The notes beneath the pieces were generated by a model. That model saw only the letters and a list, made by a program, of their open reading frames with translations. It was not told the DNA's origin and made no database searches. Below, in pieces: positions 32,701-42,016 of a stretch of 64,000 nt of DNA (its first letter is position 1; each line of letters begins with the position of its first letter). This stretch comes from Takakia lepidozioides (lineage: Eukaryota; Streptophyta; Takakiopsida; Takakiales; Takakiaceae), in assembly GCA_030704615.1 (NCBI GenBank), contig CM060733.1, positions 17,482,001-17,546,000 of the forward strand, in the 5' to 3' direction. The position numbers and the translations under genes were made by a program.

Positions 32701-34736
32701 TGCAGCTGTGCAGGCCCAACAGAAGGGGTCGAAGAAGAGGACTCGCCAGCAAGGAGCAGCTGTTGTGACACCCGCCAAAACGAAGAAGCAGAAACAGCCT
32801 GTTCAGGAAGAGGGTGAGGAAGAGGACTCCGATGGAGACTTTGCAACCAGCCCACCCCCCCAAACGCAGGCTGCCTCCCCTGTGCCCACCGTTGTCACGA
32901 GAGGCACGAGAACTGGCTCGGCAAAGAAGGCACTCTTCAACCTCCCAGGGGGGCACCCTTTCGAGCCGGTGGAAATGAAGAGGCCGAAAGTGGCTCCCGA
33001 AACTGTAGTCCAGTGTGTAAATGAGAGTTTTTTGGCGGCTTTGGATGGACGGGCAGCCAAGTTGGCATACCTGAAGACCATGGAGGGTCTGAAGGGCAGA
33101 GCACTGAAGAAGGCGACTGCCGAAGAGCCTTCCGACACCCCAGGATTTCAGAATATGGTCTCGTTCTTTGAGAGGGTGTGTGCAGACAAGGATTGTAGGA
33201 GGGGCGGAAATGCCACCGAGTGGTCTTGCGATATGATCATCTTGGATATTCCGGACGGAGAGCCTGTGGAAGGACTGCAAGCTTTGCCATCTTGGAACAG
33301 GTACTCGGAGGACTTTTGGAAGAAAGGATTCGGGCTTGCCCGCATGGTGTTGGACGACAGAGGCTGTGTGGTTGTCCTGGCGAGCAGAGGAAAAAACACT
33401 CAGACAGGAATTGCGAAGTGGACCCGCAAGAGCGCCGTCCCGATTCTGAAAAAGAAGTGGACGTGCATCAACACACTGGGCCTTTGGTCGGAAGGGAAGA
33501 AGGTGATTACGACACTGGCACTCGTCCATTCATTTGCTTGGGTGTTTTCAAATGCGGTGCCGCATTCGGTTTCTAATCGTTTTCCCCCTGTGTATGCAGA
33601 CGAAGCAGTTCGATGCATACTGCTTTGTGAAGGAGAACTCCACCTTTGCTTTCCGGAAGGAGGGAGGAAAGGTTGACCCGAACTGCGACCCACTCGATTA
33701 CGACGTTCTGTTCAACAACGTTCCCAAGGAACTTCTCCCTCATAGCCTCACTTCAACGGAACCCCTGCGGTACTCACGGACTCGGAGCCCTGCCTTCATT
33801 CAGACAATTATGGAGACATGCACAGACGTGGAGGGCACAGTGCTCGACCTCATCTGTGGGACAGGTATGCAGAATCTTGATCTATGCTGTTCTGCAAATT
33901 CTCGTTAGGATGTAGTTCGCAACATCTGAAGCGCCATGTGGTAATGTGTGGATGGCATTGTAACAGGTGCCTCAATGTGGGCTGGGCGGTTTTCCGACCG
34001 GCACCTCTTTGCCTACGAGGAGGATTCATCCGTGTGGGGATCCCATCTGGAGGGGCTGCAACGGAATGTGAAGGCTCCCGACAGAGCGGAAGTCTCCTCG
34101 GATTCGTCGGAGTCCGAGGAAGACACAGTGGACATTGATGCGGAGGAGAACCCGGAATACGAGTGAGTGCAAACATTGTAAGTTTGCAAAGCCTTCTGGG
34201 TCATTTATGTCAAACGAATTTCCCGACTGTGGTTCTCATTAGTCTCGTTGATGATTGTCATGTGCAGGATAGCAGGGTCCGGGTCGAAACATGTAGGGCC
34301 TACACTTCCTGCCAGGAAGAATGTCCCGTTCTTTGCGAGGGCCGATTTCATGACGAGCCCGGTGAGGGACTACTCCCTTCCTAGTTATGCAGCTAAACTC
34401 GCAAATACAGCGATTAGAAGAAGTGAGAATCCCAGTAAAGTAGAGCAGATTTTGGAGAGGGCTAGGGAGGACAGAAGGATAAGGAAAGAGTTGGCAGCAG
34501 CTCAGACAGGTAGACGGGTACGAAAGTACATATGTGATTCAGCGGATGAGAGCGACGCAGACAGGGAGGAAGACGACCCAACGGAGGTGAGATGGACAGT
34601 TCCGCAAGGGGAAGATGGGATTTTCGAAAGCCTGGCCAACGAGCAGTCCGCTGGAGATGAGAGAGGCACTGAGGGGGTGGAGGATGAGCAGGACAGTCTA
34701 GAACAGGATGAGGATTCGGATGATTTTCAAGATTAA
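29797..34736 (+). pseudogene. ParB-like domain fused to permuted DNA methyltransferase, element 2
   Basis: Nine exons: 29797-31049, 31162-31350, 31451-31735, 31789-31935, 32019-32236, 32383-33502, 33600-33864, 33967-34162, 34268-34736. Correcting four single-base deletions relative to the other copies (near 30546, 30827, 30962, 31170), the lengths sum to 1382 codons with every phase matching. Domains: low complexity to about 300; ParB/sulfiredoxin-like 300-419 (WDGNHR near 368); unknown helical region to 700; Lys-rich linker; methyltransferase with motif IV DIPDG near 987 and motif I LDLICGTGAS near 1154, followed by FAYEED, the order of beta-class N6/N4 enzymes; acidic tail with WTVPQGEDGIF. 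DIPD replaces the usual (D/N)PP(Y/F/W), so catalysis is doubtful. Single palindromes sit in introns 1, 5 and 6. Confidence 0.8.
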
Positions 34737-34869
34737 TAGAATTTTAATGAAGTCTCTGTAAATGTAAATTCTCTTCCAGAGTATATAAAGGAAATTCTGC
34801 CCGACATTCGTGACCCCTCTCCAGTGTGCATTCCAGCCACACAATCGCCCAAACCACGACGCTCCCAAA

Positions 34870-35765
34870 ATCAGAAATGGGGCACCGCATTTCCAAAACA
34901 GGGGAACTCTAAGAACCTCTTTTGGAAATGCGGCACAGCATTTCCAAAACAGGGGAGGGACTAAATTTTCCATTTCAATGTTGGCATAGTAAAAAGTAAT
35001 CTGAATTGGAAATGCGGTGCCGCATTTCCAAAATTTCCTTTGTCCACACGCCAGTTTTGGCCTCTCCCGCTCATCGCATGGATGCCACCACGCTTACAGA
35101 GGTCGAACAACGAGGTCGAACAAGGAGGTCGAGATGGCGGGATTGAAAATGCGGTGCCGCATTTCAGTATTGGGGATGGTCGTTGTTCGAACTGCAGGCC
35201 CATCAGCAAAAAATTGGCACCGCATTCCATTGTAAAAAAAAGTCGATGACGGACATGGAAATGCGGCGCCGCATTTCCAGAACGGACATCGCAATTTGTC
35301 CATTTGCAGACCCTCTCTCGGAAATGCGGTAACGCATTCCATCGCGCTGGTCGGAAATGTCACACTTTTCGAAGTGTTGTACGGAAATGCGGCACCGCAT
35401 TCCCTTGTCCAAAAGGAAGTTTCCATTGCCAAGCTGGAAATGCGTCGCCGCATTTGCAATGCCAACCTCGTTTTCTGATCAATTTATAGACTCGTGTTGG
35501 TATTTCGTGTACCTGGACGGAAATGATGCACCGCATTTTCTTGTCCGACATGGAAATGCGGTGCCGCATTTCGATGTCCGACATGGAAATGCGGCACCGC
35601 ATTTCGATCCCGACATGGAAATGCGGCACCGCATTTCGATCCCGACATGGAAATGCGGCGCCGCATTTCGATGTCCGACATGGAAATGCGGCACCCCATT
35701 TCGATATGGAAATGCGGCGCCGCATTTCGATGCCGACATGGTAATGCGGCGCCGCATTTCAATGT
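34870..35765. repeat. Family A palindrome array 2, element 2
   Basis: About 17 copies. The last eight have centres at 35529, 35562, 35595, 35627, 35659, 35692, 35718 and 35750, so spacing is 32-33 bp except once. The repeat unit there includes GTCCGACAT. It lies between the methyltransferase 3' end and S1. Confidence 0.93.
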
Positions 35766-36017
35766 CCGACATGGCGTTACTCTGGTATATTGTTGACACA
35801 TCACTCACATAACGGTTACTCTGCTATATTCATCCGGACAGACACATTGTAGAAATGAGACATCAAATTGTAAACAGTGGGCCAATTCCGACAGTTATTC
35901 AACACAATGAAACACAATCATACAGAAGTGAGGTACGATGGGTTTATTGATCGGACACGATGTCTCACATTTACCAACTGCAGACAAAACTAAGCCCTTC
36001 CTCCTTCTACATGGGCT

Positions 36018-36719
36018 TCACCAAGTCGACGGAACTTCGATACCCCTCAAAACAAGCTCATCACTGCTGCGGCACCTCGAGGTAAACTGCAATTCGGTCG
36101 TTCTGCTGCCCTTGCTGGAGCCGACGACAATGTCATGTCCATCAATGATACCACCATCATACATTGACAAGGTCACTGTGGGCCTCATGTGCCCGTGCGA
36201 TTCGTCTTCGCAACGCAGCCGAATGTCTCCATACACTGGAAGAGCGGAGTGATCTGCACGTATATAGTTTTCCCCGGTGCCGTCCTCCCTGGTCCACTGG
36301 CAGCAGTTCCAGCGCCAAAGCGAGGCCGTGCGTGATCTGTCCGGCATCCCTTTCCAGCTTGGTATATGGAGGTCAACAATTTTCAGGACCCACGGACCGC
36401 ATTGACCCTCGCCCTCACCTCGCTCAAAGCGGTAATAGCCCTCCAGATACTCCATTGCGCGCAAAGACTCTTGCTTGATTCCAGCAGCGTCTGTGAAAAC
36501 AGAGAGCCAGACAATGATGTCTCCTGATTCTGGTTTGAACATAGCATAATCGTGGCCATGATAAGGGCAGTCGGCTGGATTTCGGCGGCACGGCATCCTT
36601 GAAAAAGAGTAGCGGAGTACGCTCAATGATAGCAGCTCCCGGATGGAGGAGGAGCAGCGCGGTGGCTGGAAAAAGTTCAAGCTAACGCTGCAATTCCTCA
36701 CAAACACTCCAGGGCACAT
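36018..36719 (-). CDS. S1, unrecognised 233-residue element protein
   Basis: Open reading frame, intact here and in element 3 (47116-47817). Conserved with S2: CRRNPADCP, DYAMF, SGDIIVW, LRAMEYLEG, YRFERG, SRTASLWRWNCCQWT, YGDIRL, YDGGIIDGHDIVV, EVPSTW. No signal peptide or membrane segment is obvious. A GATCAATAAA polyadenylation signal follows near 35945. I do not recognise a family; the Cys-Cys-x-Trp centre and paired Cys at the start could bind metal. It points inward towards array 2. Conservation in both copies, while the two large genes are damaged, suggests recent constraint or simply recent insertion. A regulatory or anti-silencing role is only a guess. Confidence 0.75.
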   Translation of the reverse strand: MCPGVFVRNCSVSLNFFQPPRCSSSIRELLSLSVLRYSFSRMPCRRNPADCPYHGHDYAMFKPESGDIIVWLSVFTDAAGIKQESLRAMEYLEGYYRFERGEGEGQCGPWVLKIVDLHIPSWKGMPDRSRTASLWRWNCCQWTREDGTGENYIRADHSALPVYGDIRLRCEDESHGHMRPTVTLSMYDGGIIDGHDIVVGSSKGSRTTELQFTSRCRSSDELVLRGIEVPSTW

Positions 36720-36878
36720 TTAAATTTCCCCCTACAGGATCCTGGACCGATGAAGATTGGCTGCTGCATGAATGTAGCCGTTTTTGTTTCCTACCCTGCC
36801 ATGCAAACTATGGGCAGTCACTGCCAGGTGGGCCGATAGCCACTGGACACGACGAAGTCCATCCCCTCTTCGATGTAA

Positions 36879-37709
36879 ATGCGGCGCCGAATTTCCATCC
36901 GGGGGGATGGACTTCGGTGGCAGATCTCAAACTATAACTTGTTGATGAGAAAGATGTATGGCTTCATCCACCGCTGCCGTGATGAACACGTTCCACCTCC
37001 GTCGGTGGGTACGTGTGACCCAGATGCTCCATTATTGGAGGCCGGACTGCTCTTCCGCTTCGTATCATTTCCAAAATCTAAGGGCTTCGTAGCTGTCCGC
37101 AAGGTCATCGGCATCCAAGTCGTCCTCAGGTCCTCCTTTGCAAGCATGCCGTGCTTCCGGAACCGGGACGACTGCCCCTTTGGAGGCATCGATTATGCAA
37201 TGTATTCGGCCACATCGGGAGACATTGTTATCTGGTACACAGATTACACAGAAGATACTGGTTCGATTGTGGAAACATTGGTGGCTTTTGAGTATATCGT
37301 AGGCCACTACGCCTTCGAGCGGGGTGACGATCTTGGTCTGAGGAGTCCGTGGCTCCTGCGCATCCTCGATTCCGATTTTCCCTGTTACGACGGTCACCCA
37401 TGCAGAAGAAGGCGCACTGCTATGCTGTTGCGGTGGAACTGCTGCCACTGGACGTGGGTGGACTCCATCGGAGAGACCTATTCTCCTCGAGGAGTGCGCT
37501 CCTCTTCTCCATTGTATGGGGACATTCGCATTGGTGTGGACGACGAAAACGTGAAGATTTCCATATTCGATGGTGGTATGATTGAAGGGCAGGACATTGT
37601 GGTGAACATCACTAGGGGCGGTACAACGGCTGCAATCGACTTTACATGGAGGAGCCCCATGACTCATGAGCTAGTTCTGAGAGCAGTCGAAGTCCCATTG
37701 ACAACGTGA
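36879..37709 (+). CDS. S2, unrecognised 276-residue element protein, paralogue of S1
   Basis: The open frame's first ATG lies inside a family A palindrome at 36877-36898; a later ATG at 36945 or 36954 is a plausible true start. Motifs shared with S1: CFRNRDDCP, DYAMYSATSGDIVIW, VAFEYIVGHYAFERG, RTAMLLRWNCCHWT, IGETY, YGDIRIG, FDGGMIEGQDIVV, EVPLTT. It is divergent from S1 across a shared ~160-bp region holding the palindrome and points to the element terminus. GATCAATAAAAACC follows at about 37789. Intact also in element 3. Function unknown. Confidence 0.75.
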   Translation: MRRRISIRGDGLRWQISNYNLLMRKMYGFIHRCRDEHVPPPSVGTCDPDAPLLEAGLLFRFVSFPKSKGFVAVRKVIGIQVVLRSSFASMPCFRNRDDCPFGGIDYAMYSATSGDIVIWYTDYTEDTGSIVETLVAFEYIVGHYAFERGDDLGLRSPWLLRILDSDFPCYDGHPCRRRRTAMLLRWNCCHWTWVDSIGETYSPRGVRSSSPLYGDIRIGVDDENVKISIFDGGMIEGQDIVVNITRGGTTAAIDFTWRSPMTHELVLRAVEVPLTT

Positions 37710-38024
37710 CTTGTATTCAGTAGGCACAGGGCTCAAGATTTGATGGCACAATCAGCACAGTAGACGTGCTTCAAATGCAATTCATGTGGATCAATAAAAA
37801 CCTCATTGTGCCCTCTTTTTATTCTATTCTGTGTCCATCGTTCCGAGAATGCGTCATTGCTCATTTCGTTTGGGATTGGGAGTGTGGGTGAATTTTGCAA
37901 ATGGCTGGTAGGCTGAAATGGGCCCCCATTGTACAGAGCAGTACCACCCTACCATTCGCGAAACATTGCCTTTCAATATATAATTCTAAATAACATTGCC
38001 GAACCTCCTTCATCGGGAGGTCCT

Positions 38025-38172
38025 TCTCCCCCTATGACCGTGGCACCCTAAACCCTATTCCCGCGGACACTCATTTCCGGAAAATAGTGCTGCTCATGTT
38101 TTTTTCCACACTTACGACTCTGCTCATGGCTCATGCCGCTCATGGCTCATGGCTCATGAAATAGCAGCCCCC
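38025..38172. mobile_element. Terminal end of element 2 (S-gene side)
   Basis: Contains CCTATGACCGTGG (38032-38044), then GCTCATG repeats to the terminus; read inward the terminus is GGGGGCTGCTATTTCATGAG. It shares the 13-bp core CTATTTCATGAGC with the transposase-side end; the outer eight bases differ. Confidence 0.9.
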
Positions 38173-38427
38173 AAATAGGCCACAATACCCGTGTATCTCC
38201 ACACAATGTATGCTTTCCTCGGATCCATTTATAGACATAACCAAAATAAAAAAAACATGCCTATGCCATTCACGGCCAAAAACCACATTCTCATGTATTG
38301 CGGCACCGAAATGCACCTGGAGCCATGGCGGTGCGGCACCACCAAGTGTATAATTCCTCACAAAAAAAAGGGTGCAAGAAGATGAATGTAATATAATTGC
38401 CACTTTCTTCTTCCCGAATGTGGAATG
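38173..38427. other. Downstream flank of transposase C
   Basis: Starts with the second copy of the target duplication. Contains one decayed GCGGCACCG palindrome near 38300. No gene. Confidence 0.4.
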
Positions 38428-41400
38428 TCAAGCAATCCGATTTGTATCCTGCCGTAGGGCCTTGTGCAGCTCGTTGAAACTCAGTGTTGGAGCATGGATG
38501 AAGACGTCCACTGCGGATATGCAACTCATGTGCTTCAGAAAAATGTAATAAAGGTGTTTGCAGGGGACGTATGCTGCATTCTTCGATTCCATAACAAGGA
38601 AGTCCTCACAGTTGCAAGCTGGGTACTGAGAAACCGTGATTGCATACACGACACTGCGCGTAGTAGACCCGGCTGTTGACAACTGAAATATGCGCCCCAT
38701 CCCGGGGTGAGGAACATCCCTGCAACCTTGCACTATGCAGGGCATTGCAAGAGCGTTGGCCATCCTGGTGTCGTTCGCCTTTGTTGGTGGCCGCCGTCTT
38801 TTCAGTTTCCCCCACCGATGGGTGGGCCAAGCTGCGGGGTCACCCACCGGTATGCGGGGCGAAGAGCTTCTCGTGGGGGGAGGAGGATGACGACTGGGAA
38901 TTGGATTTTGTGGAACGTCTGTCCTCTCCACCAGTCGAAACCCTGAACTTCCTAGAGCGTCTGCCTCCTCCAGGGTAAGATCTGTACCAGTTGCCACAGG
39001 CCAGACTGCTGGTGGTTCAGGCATGCCTTGTACACCATACTTGGGCTTGCCGAAAACTCCTTCTGTGTGGCCTCCACAAACTTTGCACACACAAATCTCC
39101 CTGTGAAGCAAAGGGCAGGCACACCGCCCTGCGGGCTCCTCCGAATCATCTCATTGCATCTCTGGTTGGTGTCGACACGAACAACACAACATTTGCCACG
39201 AAATGACGGACGGGTCCGTGCGATTCTCCACTGCGAGGCCGACACATCTCGCTCCATGATTGGAATGTTGTATTGGGTAACGATAATAGGAGTAGCATGC
39301 TCATCCTCGGCATGTTGTCCGGAGTCTGACAGCAATTCCATGGATGCTGCAGGAGAGGGGGTACGAGTCATGCTGGGAGGAGGCGTGTGACGCAACATCG
39401 TTGCGCCCCGAGGTTGAGTGCGGATGTTCATATCTGATCTCCATGAATCACCGTCGCCTCCGGGCATGTCCTCAATTCTTCTCTTCACCGGCCGGCTGCG
39501 GACATTGCCCTCCAGGCAGTTCCCCCGACTGTGTAACGGCGTTGACCTTATTATTTCCCGCAATGCAGCAGTCCATTTTTTGGGATCGGTCAAACCATGC
39601 GCCGCCCTCATCAGCATCTCCTGCCTGTCCGGCCCGATACCCCATTGCTTTCCTCCCAGAAACTGGTAGTAACGAGATTGTTGCATGATGGCCCTCACAA
39701 TATCTTCTGTTGTTGCTGTCAACATGTCAACGAGATGTGCCGCAGAGGAAGCACGCCAGGAAGAGTGCACCGATTCGGCCATGTTCGTCATCGGCATATC
39801 TGTGTCATCCTCCAAGCTCATCTCATGTTGAAGGAAATTAGAAATGTCACTTATTGTGGAGAATGTCCAAGCACAAAACAGAACAATTGTCAAGTACAGA
39901 AATGTGTTACCTGTCTCATGTAGTCTCCAAACTGGCGGAATCTATAGTGCCACCACACAAGCCACGTTTGTAGTTCTGGCTGATCTTTCACATCCACTGC
40001 CCCTGGAGACACCCACCAGGCGCGTATGGTTGCAAACTCGGTCTCCACTGGAATTCGCATTTTTCCACGCAAGGCACATACTGATATGATCCTGCCGGTG
40101 GCGTGACGCCACGAACATTTTTGTGTTTTGCGTCAAACTCTGCATGAAGTGGAATCCGCAAGATCTCTCCTTACCTTCCATTGGAGTCTTTGGGTCGTCC
40201 CCATATACCCTCCTCACTGCAGCCCAGTTCGCCTGGGCATTGTCAGCCATGAAGCCCCTAAAATCGGGAGGGGGCAACTTCGCTCTCGCCATTTGCTCAT
40301 TAATTCCGCGCCACATATGCAACTCCAAATCTGTGTCTTCTCCTTTCATTTCGCAGATAGCAATGGTCATCAACTTTCTGCAATGTGGGTCGTATACATG
40401 TGCCCCCATTGTCACCCAATCGTGGTTGGTAATTCGCCTGATTGGTCGAACATGACCCAACAATTTGAGAGGTCTCCACTGGTCATCCGCTTCACCAAAT
40501 CGACACCGCTCCCCGGTCCGCACGTTGACATCTTAAATATGAAGCACCTGTCCGTCTCTGAGCCTTGACCAGGAAAGAAGCTGCCCTGGATGAAGTCGTA
40601 GCCGCATGTGCGCTTCACTTCCAAGATGGAGTGCACGTCTGATCCTCTTCCGATTCGTTTCTTGCAGCCGACAATGTGGTTCCTGACATTGGGGCTGCAC
40701 ACATGGGAGACAGCTTCTAGCAGCTCCTTCATGTCCCCCTCGCCCAGCTTCTCTCTTGTGCTTCCGTCCTCCGACATTATTCTGCCAATTGCAATTCTAT
40801 GTGCGGATGCGAGTTGTATCTGCTTTGGTTTTGCTGATCCCGGCCTGAACCTCACCTCCTCCTTGATAATATCGTGTGCTTGTTGAAAAACGACTCTGCA
40901 ATTGCCTCTGGCGACGGGGTGGTCATGCTTTCCGATGTGAATGCATGCTCTGGTGCACGTTGGGCCAACGGTCCCGACGTAATACTGCTTGGCGTTGCAC
41001 ACTGCCATACACGTAGGGGCTGCGTTGCAATGGGCACACTTGAACGTCCCTGCAGGAACTCTACCTTGAGGCCAAAATGGGGTCGACGAATCGCCAATCC
41101 AATCAGTCTCATTCTGGGTGCCTTTGCTCGTGTAATGGTAACATGTGCTCGAAAAACATTTAAGATGCCCAGCACACAATACATATCTCACTCGAACTCC
41201 ATTACCCAGGTTGGACGATGAAGTTTTGGTGACACACCAAGGGTGGCCGTCATGTTTCCTGTTCATTCATGCCATCATGCCGTCTGGGCCTGCGCCTGCC
41301 GGCACTGGAGGGAACTCGTAGATAGCATTCCCATCCACAACTTCAGACAAAGTTTCCACATAATGGATTGGAGTTTTGTCGTAATCAAGCCTAAGAAGGT

Positions 41401-42016
41401 CACTGGAGCGGGAACCCGTTGTCTTCATCCTCCGCAATATGTCGATTACTGAGCGGACGGAAGTTGAGTCGGAGGGTGTGTGCTCATTGTTTGCCGACTT
41501 CTGAATATTCCTAGTGACAGACGACTTCGAAACATACGATGGAAGGACCATACAGTCTTCATCGTCACTGGATAAGTCGTGGACGACTGTTTCCCTGTTT
41601 TCCTGGATTTCCCTTTTCACATGTTTGGGCTTCTCTGCTTGTGAAGAGGTGCCCACATCCTTCATGGCAGACTTCACATCTTGCACGCCAGACCCTCTTG
41701 TGGAAGGAGGATCAACCAAGTTCCAGCCTGGGAACTTTTTAGGCACGATTTCACCAATTGCACTGTACCGGATGGATTCAGAAGCTGGGAGCCGCCACTC
41801 TCCCTTTCCGAAATCTGCATGCAGAATGACGACACTTTCCATAAAATTTCCATAAGCATCCTTCATCTCCTCTTCCAAAAACACCGTTCCAGGGCGGAGC
41901 CCGAACTTCACACACAAGTACTGCTCAGTGACAATCACAAATCCTTGGTCGCAGGGTATTTTAGCTTTCAGAGAATCAGGATGGAAGTACACGTTTACCC
42001 AAACACGGGAGTCCAT
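38428..42016 (-). pseudogene. MULE-type SWIM transposase C, diverged and broken
   Basis: A diverged relative of the family A transposase. Start MDSRVWVNVY at 42016. Parts seen in order: N-terminal domain; TGA stop at about 41267-41269 just before the finger MNRKHDGHPWC; CGPGSGVDLVKRM; first Asp in MFDQ with a frameshift near 40445; second Asp FMADNAQANW; CGFHFMQSL; frameshift near 40055; intron to about 39860; NMAESVH (Glu); a deletion/frameshift near 39080; SWIM finger CNCEDF...CKHLYY near 38570. Its palindrome family is uncertain: family E palindromes lie on the other side of element 2, so C may belong to element E. Confidence 0.85.

Larger units (their letters stand above)
28089..38172 (+). 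mobile_element. ParB-methyltransferase half of element 2
   Basis: Order: palindrome array, ParB-methyltransferase gene, array 2, S1, S2, terminus. The left boundary is the inversion breakpoint. The right boundary is the terminus at 38172, followed by the target duplication AAATAGGC. Confidence 0.88.

Noticed and set aside
32348-33529. 393-codon antisense frame, and its 443-codon counterpart at 49989-51320
   Set aside because: They mirror exon 6 of the ParB-methyltransferase gene, are not bounded by conserved starts, and carry no recognisable domain.
29797-34736. Bacterial or phage contamination carrying a ParB-methyltransferase gene
   Set aside because: The gene has nine phase-consistent GT-AG exons and lies within eukaryotic transposons in a plant-type gene.
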